This document shows, piece by piece, positions 46,440-57,989 of a DNA stretch of 64,000 nt. The translations under genes were made by a program, and so were the position numbers. Origin of the DNA: Callorhinus ursinus (Eukaryota > Chordata > Mammalia > Carnivora > Otariidae). The number at the start of each line of letters is the position of its first letter. Positions within the stretch are counted from its first letter, which is position 1. The stretch spans positions 9,626,311 through 9,690,310 of the forward strand of contig NW_020312787.1 of the NCBI RefSeq assembly GCF_003265705.1, written 5' to 3'. Under the pieces are notes generated by a model. The model searched no databases, was not told where the DNA came from, and saw only the letters and a list, made by a program, of their open reading frames with translations.

Positions 46440-46880
46440 GGCCTAAAATAGAAGATTACATCATTCTACAAGGCTGGCTTCTTCACAGTGATGTGGTATA
46501 TGGTGGGATTTGAGGATTCTCTAGTCATTTCATTTACCCTCACTGTAAAAGATGTCCCTTGGTCTGAGTCAATTTTATTGGGATCCTAAGATGGTAAATC
46601 GTATACTCTTCAAGCCCTCAGATGATGCTAGCTGAGGCAGCTTGGATAGGAGAGGCAAAGTCATAATGAAAGTCAGTGTAAATTCTGGCAAGGATATATT
46701 GCTGTCCTTCTAGGATGTCACTAACTTGTCACGAAGTGATTGGCCTTCTTGAGGGATGTTTCTATATTGAGGCACCATATTGTGTCTCTGCTGCTGGCAG
46801 CTTAGAAATTTAGCAGTAGCAATAGCTAGATCAGCCTTAGTGAGAGAGAGCCCATGCTGTTGGGTCTATGCATAGTCTCC
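46440..46880 (-). pseudogene. ERVL integrase remnant
   Basis: On the minus strand near 46.88-46.74 kb the residues GDYA, TQQHGL, LTKADLA and FLSCQQQR follow the ERVL integrase N-terminal zinc-binding region. The first cysteine of its CxxC pair reads Phe. A later piece near 46.5 kb resembles the catalytic core end. A stop and shifts lie between. It would have joined viral DNA to host DNA; it is inactive here. Confidence 0.75.
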
Positions 46881-47199
46881 ATTCCTGTCACCAAGGCTGC
46901 TTCATTCATGGGACTACTGTGCAAGCACTCGGGGGGCTGGTCAGAGGCTGACTGATAGCCACTAGACAAGCCAACCTATTCTCCTTGTTGACAGCACCAC
47001 TGTCTCCTAATTGCCCAGTATGTCTCTGAATGCTCTGGAATGCTTTCCAGTAGGCATTAAGACAAGACACAAATATCCATACATGCTTTTTAGGCCCTCT
47101 GCCAAAGATTCATCCACAAACCTGATCCTCACACTTCCTCGTCTGTTTTTAAGCCCTAATTGCGCTCCTTTCAAAAATCCTGACCAATCAGCAAAGCCC

Positions 47200-47320
47200 T
47201 CTGTCAGCCCAAAAGTTTGCATGTGATCTGTGCTTTAAGCAGTTTCTCCCCACAGACGGGGTGTATAGCCAAGTGGATGGCCCAGAGTTATACAACTGGG
47301 CCAACTTCTCTTTTCTGGTG
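47200..47320 (-). pseudogene. ERVL RNase H remnant
   Basis: Minus-strand reading near 47.3 kb gives LWAIHLAIHPVCGEK, matching the part of ERVL RNase H that precedes the DSW motif. The continuation is frameshifted. Confidence 0.6.
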
Positions 47321-48199
47321 CCCTTCAGGTTTGAGTGGGGTTGTATTGTGGTGGCAGTCTATCTTTACTTATCATAAATCTATTGGGCTAGTCCATATGT
47401 GAACCAGGCTCAAATATTTTCTCCTCTATGAGTTAGTCATAAGGAAGCCTCCATGACAGTATGGGTGTAACAGAGAAAGGTCACGTGACAGTTGAGGCCA
47501 TCTGCTCATGCAACTTATTTGTGCTCTCTGGACCTACTCAGCACAATCCCAAATGTACTATTTATGTAATACAGTGACTGTATCTGTTCTTGGAAGACCT
47601 GTGACTGTGGGTCTCATAATCTCACTCCTCATAGGCAGCTCCAACTGCATAGTCACACTTGATGTTCTAGCTTCTTCTAGGGCCCCAAAACATGCCAGGT
47701 GATGGTTCTCTGCCTTTGGATATTTGACCTCCCTCCAGAACCCAGGGATCTCACAATGAGGTTTAACAGAGATTCTGCACAGCATTGTAATCCACTTAGG
47801 ATACCTCTAGCACCATCCATCGTGTGGTCATCCTGCCTGAGCATCAAGGCAGCTTGTACTTCAGTCTGGACCTGCGATAGGATCCTCTCTTATTCTGGGC
47901 AGCATATATCACACCTAAAAATGCAGCTTTCCAAGACACCAATAAATGGTCCACGGTGTATTTCCATGTGTGGCATGTGCCGACACCAGTACCTGAATAA
48001 GCCTACTGTGCAGTGCCTCTCTCCTGGGGGCAGGAGGTGTAGGTGCAACAATTTATCATTTATATTAAACTAGACTTTCCCCACGTGTTATGATTCATTG
48101 GATCATTGAAAACATCACCCATGTGGTAGGTCCTTGAAGCTTTGAAGGTTTTATCATCTAAACTATGGCATGTATGTGTCTGATCATGGCACCCTAAAT

Positions 48200-48485
48200 A
48201 CTTACCACTTCCAGCTCACCTGGTCCAATCACCATGACACCACCAGTGTTGCCAACCAGAAATCATGCTGATTCTGTGGAATATCAAGGCCATTAAGGTC
48301 TTTGTAGACTATATTGGGACAGAGAGCAAGAGATTTAACCTAGTCCTAAGGTAAGACAGTCAACGTATACTACTGTCTTTTTGACATGACCATAAAGTGC
48401 TTTTGATCTTTATTATTTATGGGGATTGAGAAAAATACATTTATCTGCTCAAAAGCTGCATATTAAGTGCCAGAAGTTGGGATAA
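48200..48485 (-). pseudogene. ERVL reverse transcriptase core, active site lost
   Basis: Downstream of the open frame, after stops, the minus strand gives KDLNGLDIPQ and then, after a one-base shift, the catalytic strand. Where the YxDD motif belongs, codons at 48239-48250 read Asn-Thr-Gly-Gly, so both metal-binding aspartates are gone. Much of the fingers region appears deleted between here and 48486. Confidence 0.75.
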
Positions 48486-48980
48486 TCACTTGTAGTCAGG
48501 TACCATATCTGCTGTAGCAGTTGTGATTGTGGCTACCACTTGATTTTCTTTTGGTCCACTGTCTTCAGTGATCCCTCTAGCTTTTTGCAGAGGCCAAACA
48601 GGTGAATCGAAGGGTGATACACCTTCATCCTTCAAATCTTTGACAGTGGTGTTAATTTCTGCAGTTCCTCCTGTGATGTAGCTCTGCAGTTTTAGGGACT
48701 TACCCTTATCCCTTTCAAATATAGTAGCTTTTATTCCATCAGCCAAGGAACTAATCTTAATTGCACTAAGGTAATGGGTAATAACTGCACAGATGGTCTG
48801 TGGACCCATGGGGCCACTAGGAGATGGATGTGGGCCAGGATTCCATTCATTGTCTGGCTTATATAAACCTTTCTCTAATGAAGGGTCACAATGGCAATTC
48901 AGATGCCTTGCTGTCAGAGTCAGCTCAGCCCCGGTGCCCAGTAGCCCTTGAATGGTCTGGGCATTCTTTCCCCAGTACAT
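48486..48980 (-). pseudogene. ERVL protease-RT open frame, 164 codons
   Basis: The longest open frame in the window. Its start resembles a retroviral aspartic protease, but the active-site D-T-G reads GTG (residues about 16-18, LLGTGAEL). The C-terminal part (TAEINTTVKDLKDEG, SPFDSPVWPLQK) is the start of ERVL reverse transcriptase. Openness here is probably chance survival: catalytic sites are lost and the flanks are broken. Confidence 0.85.
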
Positions 48981-49864
48981 ACGGATTCTGATAACTGGTT
49001 TCAGATCCTTTGCGGAAAGTTTAGGGGATATTTATTGCATATATTTGCAGTGGTGGTGCAGGGTACTTCCTCAAGAGGACCTAGCCTCTTCATTGGTCAA
49101 TGGGTTCTGGATCCGAGACTGGGTTCTGAGTCTGAGAGTTAACTTAGATCTAGAAAATGAGTGAGTGTTTGTGATTTTCCACTGTAGTGGTTGACACCAG
49201 TTTTTTTGCTTGCCAGACTTCAACTTCTGGTTATACAGCTTAGACAAAACTCTAGTTGGTTGCCCTTCCATTGTCACTCCCACGATCCCTATCAATCAAT
49301 GCCACAGATCCCTATGGGTCAAGGCACTCTGTCACTCTGGCCATCCTGCCCATTTCAATAATTATATCCAATCTCTGTAAAGACAAAATAGCCTCAGCTA
49401 TTTCAGAATCCTATCAATTCCAGTAATACCAGAGAAACCAGTTCCAATGTAGTACCTCCCAGTGTCAACAGATTGACAACCAAGCTTCTCTACAATGTTG
49501 GTGTTTCCCTTCACCATGCATTCTTTATTGACCAGGTGGAATTTGGACCTCCTCAGGGAGAGTGGTCAGGTGGTGGTTTCTTTGATCTAGCATCAATCCA
49601 CCACAACATTCCCTGAGCCTTTCAATCTCTTCCCCAATTCTCTGCTAAGGCAGTCTACACTTGATTTACTTTTGTAAGGTCCAAGCTTCAAGGAACAATC
49701 CCAGCAGTGTATTAGGACCAACTTTGCTCTTGCTAAGACATTGAACCCCGTATCACAGAAGAGTGTTCCATTGTCAATAAACTTTCCCCTCTCCAACCTT
49801 AGACTCTAACCTCATATGTAAGCCCCCTCAAAATCTACTCCCACACTGGTTCCCCTGGTTTCTA

Positions 49865-50071
49865 CCTTGCAATTTTTTTTATAGTTAAGATTTTATTTAT
49901 TTATTTGAGAGAAAGAGTAGAAATTGGGGGAGGGGCAGAGGGAGAAGCAGACTCCCTGCTGAGCAGGGAGCCTGACGCGGGGCTCCATCCTAGGACCCTG
50001 AGATCATGACCTGAGCTGAAGGCAGATGCTTAAATGACTGAGCCATGCAGGTGCCCCATGCCTTGCAATTT
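49865..50071 (-). mobile_element. Can-SINE with 11-bp target duplication
   Basis: Antisense SINE: 'agattttatttatttatttgagaga', 'gacgcggggctccatcctagg', 'gagccatgcaggtgcccc'. CCTTGCAATTT at 49865-49875 and 50061-50071. Confidence 0.96.
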
Positions 50072-50133
50072 CTTTAGCTGTGCTGTTTTCTCTCAGATCA
50101 GGGAAATGTCCTGTGTTGGTGCTATGACCTAAA

Positions 50134-50165
50134 CATTCCTATCATTATACATTCCTATCATTATA
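50134..50165 (+). repeat. 16-bp tandem duplication
   Basis: CATTCCTATCATTATA occurs twice head to tail (50134-50149, 50150-50165), identical. Confidence 0.95.
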
Positions 50166-50349
50166 GCCCTTACTCCACAGGATAGGATAGGAACCAATGC
50201 ATGGTTCTGTTAGCTGTTTACTATCTAACCCTTATAGGGCAGAGAAATAACCTTCTGATGAGTCCAGTCTGGAGCAGTGAAGGGGATGGGTTTGAATGTG
50301 AGAAGAGGAGCATATCTTATGAGGTGTTTTCCTCAGATAAGGCTTTTGC

Positions 50350-50520
50350 AGTGTCTCTTAATCAGGGTTTCTTGACACCAGCACTGTTGGCATTTGGGCT
50401 GGATAATTCTTTGTTTGGCGGGCTGTCCTGTGCATTGTAAGATGTTAACAGACTGGCCTCTATCTACCAGATGCCAATAGCGCTTCCCGCCCTCAGTTGT
50501 GATAACCAAATCCCCGTGGT
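50350..50520 (+). repeat. MER-type DNA transposon fragment
   Basis: 'gggtttcttgacaccagcactgttgg', 'gctggataattctttgtttgg', 'gctgtcctgtgcattgtaagatg' and 'ccagatgccaatagc' match a common mammal-wide hAT-like repeat that I recognise but do not name. Confidence 0.7.
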
Positions 50521-50769
50521 GAGAACGGCTGCTCCGTGACAGGATCCAGACTCCCTTAGGTGATGGCAGGATTCTTCAGGGTGCTGCTAAGGTGAAGTGT
50601 CATCAGGCTATTCCTGTGCCCATGTGGTAGCTGCAGCAATGGCTGCAGGGGAAAAAAAAATAGGCTAAGAAGATGTGAGTTGGGGTATAAAATGTGTGTA
50701 ACGTAGAGGTAGGCAATATGCACTCATTGCACTGAGCCTCAGGGAGGTCAAACAACGTAAGTTGATGCA

Positions 50770-50890
50770 TTTAAGTTAGGTGCATTGGGCATAAAGATGA
50801 ATAAGGCACAATACGTCCCCTCAAGGAATCTTTGGTCCAGCCAAATGTAAAATATTATATAATAAATAATTGCACATAAGTGTTAATGAA
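50770..50890 (-). repeat. L2 LINE fragment
   Basis: 'ttgggcataaagatgaataaggcac' and 'cctcaaggaatctttggtccag' resemble antisense L2. Confidence 0.65.
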
Positions 50891-50999
50891 GTCATACAAC
50901 CAGCAAGTGACAAGGCTAAAAATGGAATGAGGTTTATTTGACTTCCAAATGTATATTCATTTGAGCACACAGATATATCTCAAGATTTTATTCGGTTTC

Positions 51000-51115
51000 A
51001 TTGCATGCTATAGAGCTTTTGCTAAATTAGTTGCATACCCGGTATCATGTAATATTCCTAGAAATCTAATGAAGTAGGCAGTCTCATCCCCATTTTTCAG
51101 ATGATGAGACGGCCC
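51000..51115 (-). repeat. MIR SINE fragment
   Basis: 'taatgaagtaggcagtctcatccccatttttcagatgatgaga' is antisense MIR. Confidence 0.7.
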
Positions 51116-52124
51116 TTTCTTGTACACCTTCATATGACCTAGACACATTATGCTTCAAGAGACACTGCTTTGTGGAGGAGGGTGGCCTTAGACTGATAAA
51201 ACCACTGTGGATGAGCATGGAGCCACAGACACAAGACAGTGTGGTACCTGGCTGCCCACCTGGCTGCCCACCGCAGAGCCCAGGGACCATTCCCTTTCGC
51301 TCCATTTTCATTCTCCGCAGTGAGACTGAATAAGACATGGGCTGGTACCAACTGGCCCAACTCTTTTTAACAGGGGCTTGTGGAACTGTGGAAACTATCT
51401 AAAAATATATAATGAATGTGAGAGAAATAATGTTGTTACAAGGGAATTGATAACCGAGGATAATGGGAAGGGGAAGAAATAACAAGTTGGAGCTAATTAC
51501 CAGGGAAGCCCCCTGACACTGAGAATGGTGAGCCAGGATCACGGTCTCTTGAGGGGAGCGGCAGAATCACCATCAGCTAGTACATTTAAAAATAGACAAC
51601 AGAGCACTGGAAACAGGACCAGTGGGAATAATCTTGCATTAGGCAGGAAAGGAGGTAATTGACTAAGTGACCTAATATTAAGAGCTTTCTTGCTCACGAA
51701 TTTCTAGAATTCTAAAAAAATAAAACCTTATAGGCTGTATACAGAAATATGGGTACCTAATGACCAGAGTTGCCTAAATATAGCCCCAAATTATTCATAA
51801 GTGGAAAATGAGAGCAGCCCGTGCCCCAGATGGAGCATAATATGAGGGTCAGAGGAAATGCAGGAGATGGACAGAGGAAGGGGTAACTCTGTCAGGAGTC
51901 AGATTTCTCTGATGCAGGCAGATGGGGCTCTGCCCAAGTGCACTTGAGCTGTAAGAAGGCTGCGTTAGTGAATTGCCTTAGTACTCTCTTTTTCTTTCCT
52001 CCTTCAGTCCTCCTCTTCCATGTATAAGGCAGGGATTGCAAGGACCACCTTTTGTGGACTCCTACATCATCCCTATCTTCCAAGTCAGTGCTCTCCTTTC
52101 TTAAAGCAGGCAAGTGGCACGATC
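51116..52124. other. Unique sequence, no gene seen
   Basis: Frames on both strands without motif. A direct repeat CTGGCTGCCCAC occurs twice in tandem at 51248-51271. Confidence 0.5.
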
Positions 52125-52315
52125 TTACAGCACTGTTTCCCAGCTCTGGTCCAAAGCTTGGTTCACAGCCACAGGAGCGTTGGGGGAAAATGCGGATTGC
52201 AGGAACCCCCTGCAGATCCGTGGAATCTGGATATCCGGGGTGGAGCCCATGAATCGGCATTTTTAAGAAATTTCCCTGAGTAAGTCTGATGCACACCATT
52301 AAGTTGGAGAAACTG
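52125..52315 (+). repeat. MER5-like hAT fragment, diverged
   Basis: 'cactgtttcccagctctggtcc', 'ggaatctggatatccggggtggagcc' and 'taagtctgatgcacaccatta' follow the MER5A order loosely. Confidence 0.55.
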
Positions 52316-52764
52316 CCCTGGGAAGGGGATGCTGGCTAAACCAAGAGAAAGCACAGGGGAGGGGAGTGCAGCCCAACCCTCCTCTCCCTCATTTGCTTCC
52401 TCTGGTTTTCCTTTATCCCCAACCAAATGAGATGTCCGTTCACTTCCATGTCACTCTTGCACTTGTAAGTATGTATACACACATCTACACTTAGATTTTA
52501 CCCACTTTCAAAAAGACTCTAATTTTCTTTTATGTTTAATATGCTAGTGATCACGTCTCTGCTCTGTATTTGCGGTACTGTTTTAACTCCCTAGAGTCAG
52601 GGGGTCATGTCTTTACCAGTTTTCTATCCTCCAGAATTTCATGGTAAAAAATGGATTTTTTTTTTTTTTGACTGCGAGTAAGTCAAATGTGCAAAAAGTA
52701 ATAAAAACAAGGCATGCAATAGAAACTTAGGGTTTGTCAGCTTTGCCAAAGTGAGAACACATAG
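52316..52764. other. Unique sequence
   Basis: A T-run at 52657-52669; nothing else recognised. Confidence 0.5.
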
Positions 52765-52935
52765 TCTGGTAGCTGAATGCTGAGCTTTGTGTCAAGACCT
52801 GGCTTTTGTTTCCAGCTCTACCAATAATCACATAGGAAACTTTCAGCAAGTCATGTGTCTTCTAGTTTATCTCCCTGTAAACAGGGATAACAATCGCTTT
52901 CTTACTTCTCTCACAAAGCAGCTGAGAGCATAAGC
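52765..52935 (+). repeat. MIR SINE
   Basis: 'tggcttttgtttccagctctacca', 'aaactttcagcaagtcatg' and 'tctccctgtaaacagggataa' fit a sense MIR. Confidence 0.75.
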
Positions 52936-53805
52936 ATGATAATATCACTCTTTAATATCAGTTTTCACTTAGGAAAGCTAAAAATGACATCAACACTATC
53001 AACATCATCATTTCATAATCTACAAACCATTGAACAGGAATTCAGTCTGGATTCCCCAGAGATAATTATTTTCCCTCACACCAGGACATTCAAGAAAAGA
53101 TAACACAGTGAAAAACAAAGATGCCAGGAATTACGTCTAGTTAAAATGGATGTCCGCAGTCAGTCTTCTAATTCCCCAGATAATGCTAGATCTCAAGACA
53201 AGGAAAATAATTGGCATTGTTTAATTTTTGACATGCTACCTAATGAAGAGCTAAACCATTTTCATAGAAGGCAAAATTACAGTGCTGTTGCTGGAAGGCA
53301 GCTCCTATAACTAAAGTTAATTGGATTTTCCATTATGATGAGGCTTGTCTTTCAGAATTTAATCTCTGAGTCTCCCAATTGCTCTGAGTTGCTGGTAAGA
53401 CAGGAGATAAATAGGGCATGTGGCGTGAATCATGGGTTGGGGAGGAGCCTCATTAGGTCAAAGCATCTGCAGGTATGTTGAGACATTACAACGTGCAAGC
53501 AGGAACTGGGACTTGTGTAGAGGAAGTGTCTTCTCAAAATGGAGTTTTTCAGAGGGGAAAACAGACTTCTTGTGACTGTAGCTTCTGTCTTTCTCTCCAT
53601 CTCTCTCTCTCCTAGACAGTAACGTGCTCCACTACCATTAGGATGTTGAGCGTGATCTGTGCAGACTGGAACAAAAGAGCAATACCGGCTTTTCTTCTAG
53701 TCAGACAGATTGCTCTATAGTTTACCTAATTTAGCAACAGTTTGTACTCGCTGGGTGTTTTGAACATGAAAAGAGCTTTCCAAGTGAAAGAGCCAATTTG
53801 AAAAA
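52936..53805. promoter_or_regulatory. Unique sequence, candidate conserved element at 53.1-53.42 kb
   Basis: No gene seen. Between 53100 and 53420, repeat-free text carries several TAAT/ATTA-type homeodomain cores (TCTAATT, AATAATTGG, GTTAATTGG, CCAATTG). Suggestive of an enhancer, no more. Confidence 0.25.
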
Positions 53806-53975
53806 CGCTTCAGCCCTGCCGACGGGCCGGGAGAAAATGGGACTTTCCTGGTTGTGGAATGGTAACACTCTCCGTCTCCTTGAGAGCTGCAGCGAAAGAA
53901 CCAGGGTAGGGCTGTTGCAGTGCCCGGCAGCCTGGCAACCTCGATGGGCCAATGTGCCGGCCGCGGGAGCCCGGG
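53806..53975. promoter_or_regulatory. Short CpG cluster
   Basis: Twelve CpGs in 170 bases (the densest patch here is GCCGGCCGCGGGAGCCCGGG near 53957-53976), in a window where CpG is rare. It includes CCAAT at 53949-53953 and CCTGGCAAC at 53931-53939, an RFX half-site. It is below the usual 200-bp island length and no repeat is recognised. It could be a small promoter or enhancer. Confidence 0.4.
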
Positions 53976-54169
53976 GAGGGTGAGCAGCCAGACCCATGAG
54001 CTCAGGACTGGGAAGGGATCAGGACTGCTGCTTATTGAGGTTTCCACACACAGAGAGAATGTCAGAGTTTTGACATCTCTACGGGAATGTCATTAAGGAC
54101 TTTCTGGTTGCATGACCCTAGCAACACTTACATGTGATTATTTATCATATAACACTTCACAGTTTGCTG
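53976..54169. other. Unique sequence
   Basis: Nothing recognised between the CpG cluster and the L2 end. Confidence 0.45.
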
Positions 54170-54250
54170 GACTGAGAATTCCTTGAGGAGGAGTATTGTG
54201 TCTTATTCATCTTCATGCCCAGTGGATCAAACTTAAATGCATCAACTTAA
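54170..54250 (+). repeat. L2 3' region fragment
   Basis: 'gagaattccttgaggaggagtattgtgtcttattcat' resembles the sense L2 3' UTR. Confidence 0.6.
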
Positions 54251-54854
54251 GTTGTTGATGTATCTATTTATGTGTTTTAAGGGAATTCATTTAAGTGTAA
54301 AACATAAAAAGTCATAATTTTGTTAAACCTATTAAAGTATTTCTTAATTTTTTAAGTCAGTAAGAGTCTAAAAATAAGGTGACCCTGGGCCTCTCTAGAC
54401 TTCTAAAGGCCTTGACCATGCCTGGAGCCTGCTGGAGCAACTGACATCAGTGAGGAGTGTTTCACTAAGGCTCCTTGGAGATGTGGGAGGAAGCTGAGGG
54501 TGACAAATGAGGCGGACAGCTGGGAAGAGCCATGGACTCAGCCAGATACTAAAACCTGTTAAAAGCATTTCCCCAAATATCTGCTATTTTAATGCCCTAA
54601 AAACAAAAATATTGCTTCTGTCTGTGTCAACTTTTATGTTAAACTTGTTCAAGTGTTTGTGCTAACGCCATATTGAAGAAAGAGTACAAGAATATTGCCT
54701 GGCACTTGGATGGCTTAAAACAATTAATTAGCAAATTGATGAAATTGTAACCTAATTGAAAGTGGGCTCCAGACACTCAGAATTGCAATTCAGTCACAAT
54801 TCTTTTTTCATTGCAAGGCTTAGTTTAACCATGCAATCGCCACAGGACTTATAT
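54251..54854. promoter_or_regulatory. Unique sequence, candidate conserved element at 54.56-54.85 kb
   Basis: Repeat-free, with CAATTAATTAG (54721-54731), CTAATTG and the perfect palindrome GAATTGCAATTC (54780-54791), similar in type to the palindrome at 18457. No coding signal. Inference only. Confidence 0.25.
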
Positions 54855-54945
54855 TTAGACAGAGCTTTACAGTTTATGGAACACGCTCACATATATTATC
54901 TCAAGTACTTCCAATAGGAGAGTATTACATAATGCCTTAGAATGA
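54855..54945 (-). repeat. MIR 3' fragment
   Basis: 'agctttacagtttatggaacacgctcacatatattatctcaa' resembles the antisense MIR 3' region. Confidence 0.5.
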
Positions 54946-56579
54946 CATATTTGGGCTATGTTTTAAGGGGCAAAACTTTCTTAGCAATATCTTTGGAGAT
55001 CATGTCATACCACAGATGAAAACCTGAACGTAAAGACCAGAACTCCAAATCCCGTGGAATCTAGGAAAAAAACAGGCTGACTTTACAGATGTCGAAGTGT
55101 ACTCTGGTACTGGGTTTGCATGTACATTTCTAATCCCATTGAGTCCAAACAACAATTGGCCAAGGGCTATCTGCATTTTCTGTGACTATAATCTAGAAGT
55201 CAACCTCAAAGCAAGGGAGGCTGGTTTTCACTCTTCCTACTCATCTCCTGGGTGGGTGGAACAGTGATGTACCACACCAGATGTCCTCTCCTCCCCACTT
55301 TGGGGCCCACTGCCCACCATACAATTACAAATCCCTCTTCTCAATTTTTAGGGAAACCAAGTAGTTTAACATTCTCTGCATAGACAACACACTACTAGAA
55401 AAATGTTTTCTGTTTCCTTGCAGTCTAGCAAGTTAAAATATACTCCCTCTCCCTTTAGCATTGCATTTTTGGAAAGTTCCTCACTTCAGATTTGGAAACT
55501 GACAAGGAGATCTCAATGGTTTCCAAAAGTCTCAAAAACCAGTTCTTGTGGCATTAGGGCCTCCATCTTGCCTTCCGTACTTCTAGAGCACACCCACCAA
55601 AAAGGACATAATGATTGCCTTTTAACACTCTATTCCTTTTGGTCTCTAACAGGAAATTAAATCAAGGATATTAATGCCCTCCATGTGCTCAAAATTCTGA
55701 GAAGTAAATTCAAGATGGCAGCATTAATGGCCCTGTTCTCCTTCCTTAAGTATCCCAATGTTGAACCTGGGCTGCTTATATCCCTCCTTACACACCCGTT
55801 CCTGGAATTTTTCTCACTCCTCTTATCTTCTATGACGCCACTCTGACACCTCTCACCCCTGTGACATCCCTTTTCTGGTGCTGGATTGCCTTTCTCCGCC
55901 CCTAGTTCTACTTCCGGGTCATCAGACTCTCTCTCAATTTCATTAAATGGCCTTTGATAATTTAAGCACTTCCACAAAGCCTTTCGACTAATCAAAGGGG
56001 AGTTATTTTTTAGAACCACACATTTAAAAAAAATACATGCCTACCACTTTCCCTGTCTACTTTGTTTTGGTGTCATGGAAATATTTGTGCATAAACGTTT
56101 CATTCAATTACCACTGCTTTTCCCACATTCAATTGATCTACACAAAGTAAACATCTTCTTGCTGTTTTCCCAAGGGAATTTTAGTCTTCCAATAAAAATA
56201 TTCAACTTCTTATTCAAACCTCTAGATAACCACCATATCATGATAGGCCATGTGTGGTGATTCACTGTCAATACACATCGAATATAATGATCATATGTAT
56301 TTGTTAGCAACTTTCTACATTGCACAAGCCTCATCTAGCAGTCTTGCCCATGCCTAAACCAATCTTAGCTAAAAGTAACACTTGGTGACGAAAAGCAAGG
56401 TCCCAAACCAGTCTTCTCAAGAGTTTCCCACTCAACACACTTCCCTTGGGAAGAACAATTATGGAGGACAAAACAAAAGTGATTCTGTAGAGAGAGCTCA
56501 AGTGAATAATCAGAAAATAGGTTGGTGGAGAGAAATGCTTTAAAAATACTTGGGGTACAAGTATTAATTGATGGATATT
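54946..56579. other. Unique sequence, no gene supported
   Basis: The minus-strand frame of 120 codons at 55657-56019 shows no recognised domain and has no exon context. Frames at 56.07-56.33 kb overlap on both strands. Confidence 0.45.
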
Positions 56580-56700
56580 TCATTACTTCAACCTGCCAAC
56601 ATTTTTTGAGTACCTAAGGATAAAGGTGAAAATGGCATAGTTCCTGCCCTCCAGAATATCACATTTTAGTGGGGAAAAAAGCCAACATTGGAAACAGAGA
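56580..56700 (-). repeat. L2 LINE fragment
   Basis: 'catttttt-gagtacctaagga', 'gttcctgccctccagaatatcac' resemble antisense L2. Confidence 0.65.
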
Positions 56701-56964
56701 TCTAAAACTTCTGAAGCAAAAAATAAATAAATAAATAAAAAAGTAAAACTTCTGAGGCATTTCGGAAAACTATTGTTCTTCCTATTTTGCAAGGAAAGAA
56801 AGCAACTAAATCTTAGAAAGAGTAAAGGACTAGGGTTACAAGACTAATATATGACAGCAAGTTGGCCAGGATCCACATGGAAAGAAGAGAGATGAAGGGG
56901 AAGTGGTTTTCAAAGTGCTTAAGAAGGAGACATTAGTCACAGACTTCCTCTTATTCACAGGAGT

Positions 56965-57212
56965 TCCTCACAAGTTTCTTTTTTCTTTTCTTTCCTTTTC
57001 TTTTCTTTTTAAAAAGGTTTTATTTATTTATTTGACAGAGAGAGACACAGTGAGAGAGGGAACACAAGAAGGGGGGGTGGGAGAGGGAGAAGCTTCCCGC
57101 CTAACAGGGAGACTGATGCGGGGCTCCATCCCAGGACCCTGGGATCGTGACCTGAGCTGAAGGCAGACGCTTAACGACTGAGCCACCCAGACGCCCCTCC
57201 TCACAAGTTTCT
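56965..57212 (-). mobile_element. Can-SINE with 15-bp target duplication
   Basis: Antisense young-type SINE, body 56980-57197 ('ttatttgacagagagagacac', 'gggaacacaagaaggg', 'gagccacccagacgcccc'). TCCTCACAAGTTTCT at 56965-56979 and 57198-57212, identical. The tail has grown into a TTTTC-rich run. Confidence 0.97.
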
Positions 57213-57989
57213 GATGATATTTTTAATAAATTTGAATTTTAGTCTGACAACTGAAAAAGAATAATTTCTTGTTGACCAGCTGAGTATTTTCCCTGAAAAA
57301 TTAATATGGAAGGAACATAACAAAGTCCCTAATTATTAAGGTGGTGAGTAAACAGTAAAGGCAGGTGTGGTGGTGGTTTTGTGTGTGTGCGTCTGTGTGC
57401 GTGCGACGGGTTCCATTGATTTTGAACTTATCTCCAGCTTGTTCCTATATCATATGTCATACAAACTCAGACCCTTGTTCAAAACTTAACAAGATAGTTA
57501 AACATAAAGAACTCTGAAATAAATTCAACAAAAAAAGCAAAAATTTTTTTTGGAATACAACTTGGGACTCCCTGGAGAAATGCATAGTCCCCAGGTGAGG
57601 CTCTCTGCTTTCCTAGGAGATTTCTCTAAATTGTAATCTTATTTATCAAAAAACAGTATGTTGGTGTGTGTTCTAGAATTAGGGGTTTAAGTACAGCAAC
57701 GTGAAAGCTTTTGCACTTTATACTAAATTAGATTGTAAACTTAGAATGGTGTTTTTCTTCTTTTCCAGTTCATCCCTTTGAGCACAATCAGCATTCACTT
57801 AGTCTTTATGAGCGACAGTGCCTAGCAGTGTGTGGCAAAGATTTGAATGTGATATCACGTAAACAAGAGGCATACATCATGCATACAGTATATACACTAT
57901 TTACCTGATGAAGTCATGTCTTGCCCAGAATGTGTACTTGGAGAAAATCACCAATACTCATTATCCTCAGCATGCATCACTATTCACTC
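57213..57989. other. Unique sequence with a TG-rich run
   Basis: TG/CG-rich run at about 57380-57406. Nothing else recognised. Confidence 0.5.

Larger units (their letters stand above)
46119..49863 (-). pseudogene. ERVL-type endogenous retrovirus, degenerate internal region
   Basis: A minus-strand relic of an ERVL (class III) provirus. Translating in pieces gives, in the expected order, protease then reverse transcriptase (48980 to about 48200), an RNase H stretch near 47.3 kb (LWAIHLAIHPV), and integrase from the zinc-binding region near 46.8 kb to the core near 46.45 kb (HI..HH-like motif). Gag-side sequence probably fills 49.0-49.86 kb. Frameshifts and stops separate the parts, catalytic residues are lost, and no env is seen (ERVL lacks one). 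Two SINEs flank it. It cannot produce functional protein. Confidence 0.85.

Noticed and set aside
47699..48073. A 124-codon plus-strand frame with many cysteines
   Set aside because: It is the opposite strand of the ERVL pol region, so it is a shadow frame.
53798..53983. A 61-codon frame across the CpG cluster as a first exon
   Set aside because: No protein signature, no clear donor site or conserved start; the CpG cluster alone does not make an exon.
55657..56019. A 120-codon minus-strand frame
   Set aside because: No motif or similarity that I recognise and no upstream context; left as chance.
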